A stretch of DNA of 42,385 nt from Pseudomonadota bacterium. Its GTDB lineage: Bacteria > Desulfobacterota > Desulfobacteria > Desulfobacterales > Desulfobacteraceae. The DNA is taken from assembly GCA_018821535.1 (NCBI GenBank), contig JAHJLV010000021.1, forward strand, positions 1 through 42,385, given 5' to 3'. Below, in pieces: positions 24,089 to 33,529 of the stretch. A model generated the notes under the pieces. That model worked only from the letters and a program-made list of their open reading frames with translations, did no database searches and was not told the origin of the DNA. Position 1 is the stretch's first letter. Each line of letters starts with the position of its first letter. A program made the position numbers and the translations under genes.

Positions 24089-25522
24089 ATGAAACAGGAC
24101 AGGTTGGCAGGAATTATCTCTTTTTTTATCGGTTCCATGTTCTTCTTTCCCTCCTTTTGCCTTGCCGGTACGGATAATTATATAAATCTGGGACAATCTC
24201 TGCCGCTTTCAAGCTGTATTCCTTTTGCGTGCATGTTGCTGTCCATTGCATTTTTACCGTTGATAGCACCTAATTTCTGGCATCACCATTTCGGAAAAAT
24301 AGCAGCATTCTGGGCCGCAAGTTTTTCCATTCCTTTTATTTACATATACAAAGGACTTGCCCTGTATGAAATTTTTCATATTCTTCTGGCCGATTACGTG
24401 CCGTTTATTATTCTTTTAGGGGCATTGTTCACAATTTCCGGCGGTATATTGCTCAAAGGCACTTTAAGGGGAACGCCACTGGTAAATACATGCATGATAT
24501 TGATTGGCACAGTTCTGGCATCGTGGATGGGAACCACCGGGGCAGCCATGCTGATGATACGTCCGTTTCTTCGGGCCAATGCGTATCGAAAGAATAAAAC
24601 ATTCATGGTTGTGTTTTTTATATTTCTGGTTGCCAATATCGGCGGTGCATTAACCCCCCTGGGTGATCCGCCGCTGTTTTTGGGGTATCTTCATGGGGTT
24701 GATTTTTTCTGGACCTTTAATATTCTGCCGCATATGCTGACAGCCTGCGCCATTCTCATGGGTATTTATTTTTTGATCGACAGGCATCACTTTAAGAAAG
24801 AAAATGTTTCTATCCCGGATGATGGAGAAAAAAAACCCTTACGGCTGGTGGGGATTTATAATTTTTTGTTTTTAGGCGGTGTGATCTGTGCAGTATTGAT
24901 CAGCGGCATGATTGATCTTAAAGAGGTTTCTACACTAGGTGTTCATCGCCCTGCGCAGGACTGGATCAGAGACCTGATTCTGATCGGACTTGGAATTGCC
25001 TCGCTTCTGGCAACGCCTAGAAAGATAAGAGAAGATAACCAATTCTCCTGGTTCCCCATGATTGAAGTGGCCTATCTGTTTGTGGGGATTTTTATCACAA
25101 TGATTCCCTGTCTTTTATTGCTCAAGGCCGGCCCGAACGGCTCTTTTGCATTTTTAATCAATTCGGTGAAAGCACCTGTGCATTATTTCTGGGTGACAGG
25201 AATTTTATCAGCCTTTTTAGACAATGCTCCCACCTATCTTACTTTTTTCAATACCGCGCTTGGCAGTTTTTATGCAGGAATGACAGAAAACCAGGCAGTT
25301 CCTCTGTTGATGACTGAAAAGGCATTGTATTTAAAGGCCATATCAACCGGTGCTGTATTTTTCGGCGCTTTCAGCTATATCGGCAATGCGCCAAATTTTA
25401 TGGTCCGGTCCATTGCCATGGAAGCCGGGGTAAACATGCCCAGTTTTTTTGGATATATAGTGAAATATTCCATTGTTTTCTTATTGCCTGTTTTTATGAT
25501 TGTAAGCTTTATTTTCTTTTAA
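24089..25522 (+). CDS. Sodium/proton antiporter-like permease (CitMHS/NhaD superfamily)
   Basis: This integral membrane protein of about 477 residues has roughly twelve hydrophobic segments. Duplicated signature loops of the ion-transporter superfamily are visible: ASWMGTTGAAMLMIRPFLRAN, then VANIGGALTPLGDPPLFLGYLHGVDFFW, and in the second half LSAFLDNAPTYLTFFN and GAFSYIGNAPNFMVRSIA. NhaD and related antiporters share the TPLGDPP and DNAPTYL patterns, so Na+/H+ exchange is the likely job. An organic-anion or arsenite substrate remains possible. GGAGG lies upstream. A GTG three bases before the chosen ATG is equally well placed. It is the first gene of the ion/signalling array, and the kinase follows 51 bases later. 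Confidence 0.8.
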   Translation: MKQDRLAGIISFFIGSMFFFPSFCLAGTDNYINLGQSLPLSSCIPFACMLLSIAFLPLIAPNFWHHHFGKIAAFWAASFSIPFIYIYKGLALYEIFHILLADYVPFIILLGALFTISGGILLKGTLRGTPLVNTCMILIGTVLASWMGTTGAAMLMIRPFLRANAYRKNKTFMVVFFIFLVANIGGALTPLGDPPLFLGYLHGVDFFWTFNILPHMLTACAILMGIYFLIDRHHFKKENVSIPDDGEKKPLRLVGIYNFLFLGGVICAVLISGMIDLKEVSTLGVHRPAQDWIRDLILIGLGIASLLATPRKIREDNQFSWFPMIEVAYLFVGIFITMIPCLLLLKAGPNGSFAFLINSVKAPVHYFWVTGILSAFLDNAPTYLTFFNTALGSFYAGMTENQAVPLLMTEKALYLKAISTGAVFFGAFSYIGNAPNFMVRSIAMEAGVNMPSFFGYIVKYSIVFLLPVFMIVSFIFF

Positions 25523-25573
25523 TATGGTGGAGGCACAAATTAAATATATGGCTGTGGAATGGAGCAATGATAT

Positions 25574-27637
25574 ATGAAAATTGATCTTAAAGGATTGAAT
25601 ATAGCGGTTATCGGCGGCAATAAGCCATGCAGACAGATCCTTGAAGTGTTATTAAGCCCTGAAATGAAAGAATTGAATTATAAAATTCTTGTGGTTTCAG
25701 ACACCTATGCACAGGCAGACGGGGTTCAATATGCCAAAAGCCATGGCATTCCCACAACAAGTGATTATGAGGATGTCTGCACCATTTTTGGGATTGATAT
25801 TATTTTGAAATTTAAAAACGATGCGATTCTGGGGTGCATTCTTGAAAAAGTAAATACGGAACGCGTCAGTATTCTTGATCTGGATGAATACAGAGCCATG
25901 TCGTTTTTAAACTACATAACAGCAGAACAGGAAAAAATCAGAATTAAAAGAAAAATCATTCAACAGCACATGGACAGGGGTGAAATTGTTGAATTATTTG
26001 ATCGTTTTTCAAAGCAGATCCAGGAAAATGCCGACTATGAGAATCGATATCTGACAGATGAAAGAGAAGATCTGCTTGAGATGGAAAAAGAAATGTCCCA
26101 GATTATTCAGGGCAGCATGATCCCGACCTTTATTATCAATAACGAACATATCCTGACGCATTGGAACAGGGCATGTGAGGAGCTTACAGGCTATATGGCC
26201 TATGACCTTGTTGGTACAGATCGACAATGGGTCCCTTTTCGATCTGCCAAACGCCCGACCATGGCAGATGTAATTGTCGGCGGTATGCCTGAAGAAATAG
26301 TCACTCAATATTATGGAGCAGCCTGGCGTAAATCCAGTTTGATTCAGGAGGCATATGAAGCAGAAGAATTTTTCCCGCATTTAGGCAAAGAAGGCAAATG
26401 GATATTTTTTACTGCTGCCCCTATAAAATCACCGGATGGCATAATTTTAGGGGCTATCGAGACATTAAAAGATCTGACCGAAGATAAGAAAAATCATGAA
26501 GAGATTGAATTACAGGACAAAGAACTATCTATCCTGTATGAAAAATATAAAAAATCAGAAGAAAAATACAGATCGTTGTTCAATAACAACCCTAATCCCA
26601 TTTTTATCATGGATCGCAAAACATTTGAGATTCTGGATGTAAACCATCGTGCAGAAGCACAGTATGGATTTATAAAATCTGAACTGCTTGGCCATTCTTT
26701 CCTGGATATCTGTAACAGTACGGATGAAACGATCAGGGATGGTCTGGAAAAGCTAAAACCCAGCGGATCGATTCTTTTTACCAAGAAAAAACATTATAAA
26801 AAGGATAAAACCTGTTTTTTTGTCAATATCAAAGTGGTGAATGCAACCTACAGCAATCGGGATGTCTTGATCGCCTCCACTACGGATATTACTGAAAGCG
26901 TGGAAAAGGAGACCCAGTTGATCCAGGCGGGAAAACTTGCAACTTTAGGCACCATGGCTGCCGGGATGGCCCATGAAATCAATCAGCCGCTGAATGTTAT
27001 ACAGATCTGCTCAGATCTGATTTTGAAAATGATTAAAAAAGGAATCACCATACCCGAAGAAGAACTGGTGACAATGGCCAATGATATTATTGCCAATGTT
27101 GCTCGTGCATCCGGGGTCATAAAGCATGTCCGTGAATTTGCAAGACAGTCTGACCGGGATCTTAAAAAACTTTGTATTAACGACCCGATTAAGGATGTTT
27201 TTAAGGTCTTAGGACATCAGCTTATGGTTCATTCCATTAAAATTGAACTGGTTCTTGATGAGGACCTCCCCCAGATACGGGCAGAGCATAACCGGCTTGA
27301 ACAGATTTTTATCAATCTGGTGACCAATGCGATTGATTCCATGGATGAAAAAGAAGAAAAATCGGATGCTCCTGTTGCAAAGGTTTTAACCATCAGAACC
27401 TATGCCGAGAATAAATGGGTGGTGGCTGAAGTCTCAGATACAGGACTTGGCATGACAGAAGAGGTTAAAAGAAAAATATTTGAACCCTTTTTTACAACCA
27501 AGGAAACCGGGAAAGGAACAGGGCTGGGAACCAGTATCAGCTTTGGCATTATTAAAGATTATGGAGGTACAGTTGATATTCAAAGTGAGTATGATCATGG
27601 TGCAACATTTATTATCAAATTTCCGGCAGTGGAATAA
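25574..27637 (+). CDS. Histidine kinase with N-terminal Rossmann-like domain and two PAS domains
   Basis: The 687-residue soluble kinase opens with a Rossmann-like segment: NIAVIGGNKPCRQILEVLL, then ILVVSDTY and the later GIDIILKFK (about 7-100). A helical linker follows, then PAS (about 185-310; MIPTFIINNEHILTHWNRACEELTGY), PAS (about 335-455; PNPIFIMDRKTFEILDVN), HisKA with GMAHEINQPLNVIQI (phosphosite His467) and HATPase_c with NLVTNAIDSMDE and TGKGTGLGTSISF. The N-terminal domain could bind a dinucleotide and report redox state, an inference from the GxGG-like turn only. The gene after it starts 2 bases past its stop. Confidence 0.85.
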   Translation: MKIDLKGLNIAVIGGNKPCRQILEVLLSPEMKELNYKILVVSDTYAQADGVQYAKSHGIPTTSDYEDVCTIFGIDIILKFKNDAILGCILEKVNTERVSILDLDEYRAMSFLNYITAEQEKIRIKRKIIQQHMDRGEIVELFDRFSKQIQENADYENRYLTDEREDLLEMEKEMSQIIQGSMIPTFIINNEHILTHWNRACEELTGYMAYDLVGTDRQWVPFRSAKRPTMADVIVGGMPEEIVTQYYGAAWRKSSLIQEAYEAEEFFPHLGKEGKWIFFTAAPIKSPDGIILGAIETLKDLTEDKKNHEEIELQDKELSILYEKYKKSEEKYRSLFNNNPNPIFIMDRKTFEILDVNHRAEAQYGFIKSELLGHSFLDICNSTDETIRDGLEKLKPSGSILFTKKKHYKKDKTCFFVNIKVVNATYSNRDVLIASTTDITESVEKETQLIQAGKLATLGTMAAGMAHEINQPLNVIQICSDLILKMIKKGITIPEEELVTMANDIIANVARASGVIKHVREFARQSDRDLKKLCINDPIKDVFKVLGHQLMVHSIKIELVLDEDLPQIRAEHNRLEQIFINLVTNAIDSMDEKEEKSDAPVAKVLTIRTYAENKWVVAEVSDTGLGMTEEVKRKIFEPFFTTKETGKGTGLGTSISFGIIKDYGGTVDIQSEYDHGATFIIKFPAVE

Positions 27638-27639
27638 GG

Positions 27640-29181
27640 ATGAAAAACATGTCACCCAATAAGATACTTATTGTTGATGATGAAGAGATTATTGTAAGAC
27701 TGTTGTCCATTTCTTTGCGCAGTGATGGATATGAAACACTGAGTGCTTACAACGGAGAACAGGGATTTGAAATATTTAAATCCCAGTCTCCGGATATTGT
27801 TATTACGGATATAAAAATGCCCGGGATGGACGGGCTTGAGCTTCTAAAAAAAATAAAGGAAACTGATACGGACAGCGAAGTCATTATTGTTACAGGACAC
27901 GGGGATATAGATTCCACGATAACTGCACTTCAATATGGTGCCAGTGATTTCATAAACAAACCGGTTCGTGATGAATCTCTGGCAATTGCGCTGGAACGTG
28001 CTAAAGCCAAGATTGAGATCCGGGAAAAACTCAAGGAATATACCGAGAACCTTGAAGAGAAAATTCAGGAGGCCACAAATGAAATCCGGCGGCATTCAAA
28101 TTTTGAGCGATTGCTGATTAAAAGTTCAAATGATGCGATTGTGGCTTTTGACCAGGATTGGAAAGTGGTGGTGTTTAATCCTGAGGCTGTAAAAATGTTT
28201 GGTTATACAGCTAAACAAATTCTTAATCAATTTACAATCGATGCACTTTATCCGCCTGAAATTGCAGCTGTTTTTAAATTGCAGGCACAGAAAGAGAATA
28301 ACCAGAAAACACTGCCATGGGGAGAATGTTTTCTTAAAACCCATGATGGCCGCAATATCCCTGTTCGATATGCCAGTAATGTGCTTCATGAAAACGGACA
28401 GTTTGTCGGAACAGTGAATTTTTTTCATGATCTGACAGAAATCAAACGGCTGGAAAAAGAACTGCTTCAGGCAGAACGACTGGCCGCAGTGGGGCAGACC
28501 GTCAGCGGACTTGCTCATTATGTGAAAAATATTCTTATCGGCTTAAAAGGGGGCAGTTATGTGGTGGATGTGGGAATTCAAAAAAATAATACCCGGAAAC
28601 TGATATCCGGTTGGAATACCATCAAAAATAATATTCGCAGGGTAAGTGATCTTACCCAGGATTTGCTGACCTATTCAAAAAACCGTGAGCCTGAATTTCA
28701 GGTCTGTGAACCCAATAAAATTGTTGAGGATGTTATTTCACTGGTAACAGATTTTGCTGCTTCAAAAAAAGTTGAAATCAAAGGCGATCTTGATCCGTCC
28801 ATCACCCGGATCACTGCAGATCCCAAAACCATTCACCGGTCCTTGTTGAATCTGGTCACAAATGCAATTGATGCCTGTCTGGAAGATGAAAATATGTTAA
28901 AAAAACATGAAGTTATTCTAAAAACCTATATAGATCAAAACAATCTGTATTGTTTTGAGGTGAATGATAATGGCTGCGGCATGAGTGAGGAAACACAAAA
29001 ACAGCTGTTCAGTCCCATGTTCAGTTCAAAGGGCGGAAGGGGAACAGGATTGGGTCTTCTTGTTACGGGAAAACTTGTTGAGGAGCACAAGGGCAGCATT
29101 GATGTCGAAACCTGGCAGGGCGTTGGAAGTATTTTTACCATACGGCTTCCTCAGATAGAATCAATAGCAGGTGAGCAATGA
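27640..29181 (+). CDS. Hybrid receiver - PAS - histidine kinase
   Basis: The 513-residue protein has an N-terminal receiver (about 8-120; ILIVDDEE, phospho-acceptor Asp57 in ITDIKMPGMDG, Lys in FINKPV), a coiled coil, a PAS domain (about 165-275) and a kinase core. The H-box reads GLAHYVKNILIGLKGG (His293), with Tyr-Val in place of the common Glu-Ile after the His. The ATPase part has NLVTNAIDACLED, VNDNGCGM and GRGTGLGLLVTGKL. A receiver-first kinase can take phosphate from the upstream kinase and act as the middle step of a relay. A second ATG at 27649 with AAGG eight bases before it is an equally good start. Confidence 0.85.
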   Translation: MKNMSPNKILIVDDEEIIVRLLSISLRSDGYETLSAYNGEQGFEIFKSQSPDIVITDIKMPGMDGLELLKKIKETDTDSEVIIVTGHGDIDSTITALQYGASDFINKPVRDESLAIALERAKAKIEIREKLKEYTENLEEKIQEATNEIRRHSNFERLLIKSSNDAIVAFDQDWKVVVFNPEAVKMFGYTAKQILNQFTIDALYPPEIAAVFKLQAQKENNQKTLPWGECFLKTHDGRNIPVRYASNVLHENGQFVGTVNFFHDLTEIKRLEKELLQAERLAAVGQTVSGLAHYVKNILIGLKGGSYVVDVGIQKNNTRKLISGWNTIKNNIRRVSDLTQDLLTYSKNREPEFQVCEPNKIVEDVISLVTDFAASKKVEIKGDLDPSITRITADPKTIHRSLLNLVTNAIDACLEDENMLKKHEVILKTYIDQNNLYCFEVNDNGCGMSEETQKQLFSPMFSSKGGRGTGLGLLVTGKLVEEHKGSIDVETWQGVGSIFTIRLPQIESIAGEQ

Positions 29182-29201
29182 TTGACCAGAGGGGAGAAAC
29201 T

Positions 29202-29594
29202 ATGAGCTACAAAGTTCTTGTGGTCGATGATGATCCGGATGTACGGTCATTTGTTGTCACAGTTCTGGAAGAAAATCAATATATACCTCTTGAAGCAGAA
29301 GATGGTGTTGCAGGTCTTGAAATGATAGAAAAATACAAGCCGGACCTGGTGATCCTTGATGTATTGATGCCCCGGGGCAGCGGAATACGTTTATACCGCA
29401 AACTGAAAACAAATGATCATCTGCAGTCTATTCCTGTTATTATGTTTACCGGAATTGCGCTAAGATCCTTTCTAAAATCTCAAAAAGTTCTTGATGAATT
29501 TGACAACGGTACTGTCCCAGAACCTGATATTTACCTGGAAAAACCAGTTGAGCCCGAAGAACTGATTGAGGCAATCAGACAAAAGCTTAAATAG
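29202..29594 (+). CDS. Stand-alone receiver (CheY-like) protein
   Basis: This 130-residue protein consists only of a receiver domain: VLVVDDDPDV at the start, Asp53 in LVILDVLMPRGSG as phospho-acceptor, Thr in IMFTGIA and Lys in YLEKPVEP. There is no output domain, so it either passes phosphate on or acts by protein contact. The ATG at 29202 follows GAGGGGAGAAACT. The upstream frame adds eight residues that overlap the kinase stop. It lies 20 bases after the hybrid kinase, its probable phosphate source. Confidence 0.88.
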   Translation: MSYKVLVVDDDPDVRSFVVTVLEENQYIPLEAEDGVAGLEMIEKYKPDLVILDVLMPRGSGIRLYRKLKTNDHLQSIPVIMFTGIALRSFLKSQKVLDEFDNGTVPEPDIYLEKPVEPEELIEAIRQKLK

Positions 29595-29623
29595 CAAAGG
29601 GACATGAATGTAGAGGGGTATGG

Positions 29624-30502
29624 ATGAAAATAATTAAAAAACTGCTTTTTGTGACAAAATTTGAAGACCTTTGTTATGATGCACTCAAGTCGCTTCTGGT
29701 TCTTCAGCGATCAGGACTTGAGCATGTTGTTTTTTTGAATGTGATTGAAAGAGACAAGGTTGCCATGCAGCGGGGCAGCGGATTTTTAAAAGAAGAAGAA
29801 ATCAAATTAAAGGAAACTGCTAATATACGGTTTATCGACTGGGCTGAGAATCTGTTTGAGCTGGGACTTGAAGTCGGCGCATATATGGAAGTTTCAACTC
29901 TGATTCCGGAGATTTTAAGGGTTATAGAAAAAGAATCCCCGGATCTGATTGTTATCGGACAGTCCCATAAAAGTGTGATCAAACAGCTGTATGCCGGTTC
30001 AGATGTGATGGAACTGGTCAGAAGAGCCCGAATACCGATTTTGGTGTTTAAACATATGACAGAAGATAACCTTGTTCCGGAAAAATTATTTGAAAGACCT
30101 ATGTTTGCAACCAACTGGTCAGACACTGCCAAAAAAACAGTGGAATATATCAAAGGTATTAAAAATATCATCGGCCAGATGCACATTATCCATGTGGTCA
30201 AAGAAAGTGACTTAAAGGGAACAGACAGTCACGAAGTACAGAAGGTCAGAAAAATTCAGCGTAAAAAACTGGATGCACTTTGTGAAGAACTCGAAAATGA
30301 AGGCATTGACGCTCGTCCGCATGTTTACGTGGGAGATCCGCAATCAGAGATTGAAAAAGCAGCCAGAGAATATCAGGCCACCATCATTATTTTAGGGTCC
30401 AGTGAGAAAAACATGATTCTGGATCGATGGGTGGGGTCAATCGCCAGAAATATTGCAGATAAATCCATTTATCCCTGCCTTTTGATACCTGGAAAATTAT
30501 AG
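29624..30502 (+). CDS. Tandem universal stress protein (two UspA domains)
   Basis: The 292 residues form two UspA-like halves (about 4-142 and 155-290). Half 1 has LLFVTKFEDLCYDALKSL and PDLIVIGQSHKSVIKQLYAGSD. Half 2 has MFATNWSDTAKK and ATIIILGSSEKNMILDRWVGSIARNI near the end. The GxSxKxxxxxxxxGS-type pattern, linked to ATP binding in this family, is present in approximate form in both halves. Usp proteins are soluble stress factors that often sit beside ion transporters and can regulate them. GAGGGG precedes the ATG. It ends the first transcription block, before a hairpin terminator. Confidence 0.88.
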   Translation: MKIIKKLLFVTKFEDLCYDALKSLLVLQRSGLEHVVFLNVIERDKVAMQRGSGFLKEEEIKLKETANIRFIDWAENLFELGLEVGAYMEVSTLIPEILRVIEKESPDLIVIGQSHKSVIKQLYAGSDVMELVRRARIPILVFKHMTEDNLVPEKLFERPMFATNWSDTAKKTVEYIKGIKNIIGQMHIIHVVKESDLKGTDSHEVQKVRKIQRKKLDALCEELENEGIDARPHVYVGDPQSEIEKAAREYQATIIILGSSEKNMILDRWVGSIARNIADKSIYPCLLIPGKL

Positions 30503-30574
30503 ATTTCAGACAAAAAACCATTTCTTGCAGAAGGGATTGTTTTGTGCTAAAAGCTGCCTGTTTGGTTTGAACTT

Positions 30575-30607
30575 CATCCGTGTTTGTATTGAACGGATGT
30601 TTATTTG
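30575..30607 (+). terminator. Candidate terminator after the Usp gene
   Basis: CATCCGT and ACGGATG form a perfect 7-pair stem with an 11-base loop. A T-rich tail with an interruption (TTTATTTG) follows. It lies 73 bases after the Usp stop and 67 before the permease start. Confidence 0.45.
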
Positions 30608-30674
30608 TATGAGCCTTTCGCTACGAATATATATAAGAACGGCAGGCCCAGATCTTTTAAAATAAGGAATGATT

Positions 30675-31979
30675 ATGGAAGGTGCTCTCATACCCATTAT
30701 CGTGTTTATTGTTGTTTATGTGGCAATAACATTTGAACTGGTAAATAAAGCTGTTTCTGCGCTTTTAGGCGTCATGGTGCTCTTGATACTGCATATTGTC
30801 AGTGAGCACGAGGCTGTAAAACTGATAGATTTTGAAACCATTATGCTGCTGCTGGGTATGATGTCCATTGTTGCGGTCCTCAGAAAATCAGGGTTTTTCT
30901 CCATGTTATCTGTGAAAATCGCCCAGTTGACCAAGGGAAGTCCACTTAAAATTTTAATCTTGTTTTCGATTGTCACCGCTTTGATGTCAGCCTTTCTGGA
31001 CAACGTAACCACGGTTTTGATCATAGTGCCCATTGTTATTGAGCTGACCAAGGGCATGGGCCTTGATTCCAAACTCTATGTGATCAGCCAGGCCGTTATA
31101 TCCAATATCGGCGGAACCGGAACACTGATTGGCGATCCGCCCAATATTATCATCGGCTCAAAGGTTGGATTGACCTTTAATCAATTTATCGTAAACCTGT
31201 CGATACCTGTCGCTGTTTCGTTTCTTGTCGTCCTTTTTTATATATGGTTTGTTAACAGAGAAAAATTCAAGCCGATTGATACCAGCATGGCCAAACTTTT
31301 CAGTGTTCAGCTGCTGCTGGAAAAAATCCGGGTGGAGTTTCTCGATGTTCAGATCGACAAGAAATTATTGATCAAGGGGTTGAGCTGTCTTGCAATTACC
31401 ATTCTTTTGTTTGTCACGCAGACGATAACAAAAATGTCTCCGGGTGTGGTGGCGCTTTTCATGGCCATGGTTCTTTTTACCATATCCGGGGTAAATGTTG
31501 AACATATGCTTGAAGAAGTGGAGTGGAGCACATTGCTGTTCTTTGCCGGACTTTTTATTCTGGTGGGTGTTCTGGAGCATATGGGTGTTATTGAATGGAT
31601 TGCCCATAACATATTCCTGAAAATCGGAGATAATCCATATGTCATGGTTTTAACGGTATTATGGGTTTCAGGGATCATTTCCGGATTTCTTGATAATATC
31701 CCGTTTACCATTACCATGATTCCAATTGTCCATCTGATGCTTGCGGTTACACCGATCCCGAATAATATCCTCTGGTGGGCACTCAGTCTTGGAGCTTGTT
31801 TCGGTGGTAATCTGACGATGATCGGAGCATCTGCAAATATCGTGTCCGTGGGTATTGCCAAACAATCCAGGGTTCACATCAGTTTTTTTGAATTCATGAA
31901 GGCAAGCGCTGTAATTACCATCCTTACACTGATTGTTGCTTCAGTATTTCTTAGTTTATATTTATGGGTGTCCTTATGA
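30675..31979 (+). CDS. ArsB/NhaD-type permease
   Basis: This membrane protein of 434 residues has about eleven hydrophobic segments. It shows the two inverted-repeat signatures of the ion transporter superfamily: LMSAFLDNVTTVLIIVPIV with ISNIGGTGTLIGDPPNIIIGS, then ISGFLDNIPFTITMIPIV with GGNLTMIGASANIVSVGIA. This is the ArsB/P-protein branch. Arsenite is unlikely to be the substrate, as no ars genes are near. Na+/H+ exchange or a dicarboxylate-like role fits the surrounding genes better. The ATG at 30675 is preferred over 30669 because AAGGA is then 6 bases upstream. Its stop overlaps the ATG of the eIF2B-like gene. Confidence 0.82.
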   Translation: MEGALIPIIVFIVVYVAITFELVNKAVSALLGVMVLLILHIVSEHEAVKLIDFETIMLLLGMMSIVAVLRKSGFFSMLSVKIAQLTKGSPLKILILFSIVTALMSAFLDNVTTVLIIVPIVIELTKGMGLDSKLYVISQAVISNIGGTGTLIGDPPNIIIGSKVGLTFNQFIVNLSIPVAVSFLVVLFYIWFVNREKFKPIDTSMAKLFSVQLLLEKIRVEFLDVQIDKKLLIKGLSCLAITILLFVTQTITKMSPGVVALFMAMVLFTISGVNVEHMLEEVEWSTLLFFAGLFILVGVLEHMGVIEWIAHNIFLKIGDNPYVMVLTVLWVSGIISGFLDNIPFTITMIPIVHLMLAVTPIPNNILWWALSLGACFGGNLTMIGASANIVSVGIAKQSRVHISFFEFMKASAVITILTLIVASVFLSLYLWVSL

Positions 31980-32854
31980 AAATAAAAAATAAAGAAAATA
32001 TGTACAGATTGTTCAGAGAACTCAGTGATGTTTCAGGTATTGCTGAAATGACAGTTACGTGCCTGAACAGTTTTATTGAATCGATTCGTCAGCTCAAATG
32101 CTCACGGGAATATTGTGAAAAATTATACTTCGAACTTTCCGAGACTGTCAGACAGGCACAACCGCACATTGTTCCGCTAATGCATCTGCTTGATATGTTT
32201 GAAAAGGAAATGGATGTAAAATTAAAATCTGAAATGACCGTTGAAGAGGTCGGGCGTGTTGCCATTGCAAGCCTTCAGGACAAGATTGCCAAATTCAAAA
32301 ATAATATGGCCCGGGTTACACAAAACGGTCTGAACTATATTGATGACTATGATGTAATTATCGTCCATTCGCCCAGCGCTGTGGTTACCAATATTCTTGT
32401 TCAGGCAAAAGAAAAAATGGGAAAACAGTTTTCTGTTATTATTCTTGATCATAATCCGGTGCGGACCCGCAAGACTGTTCAGGCGTTACGAGATGCAAGG
32501 ATTGATCATATTATTGCTCCTGCACATAATCTGAGCCATTATATTGAAGGCGCAAATAAAATGTTTGTCGGAGCTCTGACAATTACTGCGGATCGACAGA
32601 TTGTTGCGCCAACAGGAACCGCAGGCACAGTGAGTCTTTGCCATGTAAACGGCATCCCGGTTCATCTGTTTGCCAACTCCCTGCATTATTCTCACAGAAA
32701 TGCTCTTGATCAGGAAATTTATCGATCAAAAGAGGACACCCGAAGTGCAAATCTGGATTTTTCCATTATTACACATTCGCATGATCTGATCAGTCTTGAT
32801 CTGATTGACCATATTATTACAGAAGATGGTGAAACAATGAAAAAATCGGCTTAA
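31976..32854 (+). CDS. eIF2B-alpha-like / sugar-phosphate isomerase-family protein
   Basis: The 292-residue protein matches the eIF2B alpha/beta/delta - ribose-1,5-bisphosphate isomerase - MtnA superfamily. It has a helical N-terminal domain (1-115) and a Rossmann-like C-terminal domain with DVIIVHSPSAVV, VIILDHNPVRTRKTVQALRDA, NKMFVGALTITADRQIVAPTGTAG and the closing LIDHIITEDG. In archaea relatives isomerise ribose 1,5-bisphosphate or bind nucleotides. In bacteria most are uncharacterised. The ATG at 31976 overlaps the permease stop in an ATGA, which makes translational coupling with a membrane transporter nearly certain. Its role beside ion permeases is not known. Confidence 0.78.
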   Translation: MKIKNKENMYRLFRELSDVSGIAEMTVTCLNSFIESIRQLKCSREYCEKLYFELSETVRQAQPHIVPLMHLLDMFEKEMDVKLKSEMTVEEVGRVAIASLQDKIAKFKNNMARVTQNGLNYIDDYDVIIVHSPSAVVTNILVQAKEKMGKQFSVIILDHNPVRTRKTVQALRDARIDHIIAPAHNLSHYIEGANKMFVGALTITADRQIVAPTGTAGTVSLCHVNGIPVHLFANSLHYSHRNALDQEIYRSKEDTRSANLDFSIITHSHDLISLDLIDHIITEDGETMKKSA

Positions 32855-32947
32855 GGGTTTTATTTTAGGATGTCTTTGATTAAACTGTATTCAGCTTATT
32901 GACTCTAAATATTTCTTTTGCTAAATAGGGGGCATAACAAAATATTG

Positions 32948-32979
32948 AACTGTTAAAATACAAGAAAAAACAGTTTTTT
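32948..32979 (+). terminator. Hairpin terminator after the eIF2B-like gene
   Basis: AACTGTT pairs perfectly with AACAGTT around a 14-base A-rich loop, and T residues follow directly. It lies 93 bases after the stop and 44 before the next gene. Confidence 0.5.
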
Positions 32980-33022
32980 GTTATCCCAAAAAACTTAGAG
33001 TGAACTTTGGTAAGGATAAAGA

Positions 33023-33487
33023 ATGAAACTCCTATTCATAGATGATGAACAGACTTTTTTAAAATATCTGGCAAAAAGACTTTTTCTGGATGGATTTACG
33101 GTTAAAACCACTTTTTCAGGTGAAGAAGGGGTGGATGCTGCTGCCAAAGAGGATTTTGATGTGGCAGTGGTTGATTTGCAGATGCCGGGGATTGATGGAA
33201 TTGAGGTCCAGAAACGATTAAAAGAATTACAGCCTGATCTTCCCTGTATCGTTCTTACCGGACATGGCAGTGTTGAAAATGCGCTGGCAAGCGGCAAATA
33301 TAACGCGTTTAAGTTTTTATCAAAACCTGTGGATATGGAAACCCTTATTGACACCATTCAGGCTGCATATGAATTCCGGAAAAACCAGGAAAAAAATCCG
33401 GGTGAATCAGATTCAGATCAACAGAAAAAAGGCCCTTTGAACAAATTATATGGAAAATTTCGTAAACTGTACGGTGTTGACAAATAA
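33023..33487 (+). CDS. Stand-alone receiver protein with charged tail
   Basis: The 154-residue protein has a receiver domain (1-120) with LLFIDDEQ, phospho-acceptor Asp51 in VAVVDLQMPGIDG, Thr in VLTGHGS and Lys in FLSKPVD. A hydrophilic tail follows (GESDSDQQKKG, KLYGKFRKLYG) with no DNA-binding domain. AAGGA precedes the ATG. It opens the Mrp operon, 42 bases before mrpE, so it may couple the relay kinases upstream to the antiporter complex. That link is an inference from position. Confidence 0.87.
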   Translation: MKLLFIDDEQTFLKYLAKRLFLDGFTVKTTFSGEEGVDAAAKEDFDVAVVDLQMPGIDGIEVQKRLKELQPDLPCIVLTGHGSVENALASGKYNAFKFLSKPVDMETLIDTIQAAYEFRKNQEKNPGESDSDQQKKGPLNKLYGKFRKLYGVDK

Positions 33488-33529
33488 TATGATTTAAGCG
33501 GTTATTTCATTATGCAAGGAGGATGTTTT

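Noticed and set aside
30675..31979. Arsenite efflux pump
   Set aside because: The ArsB-like motifs are shared by Na+/H+ antiporters and no arsR, arsC or arsA gene is nearby.
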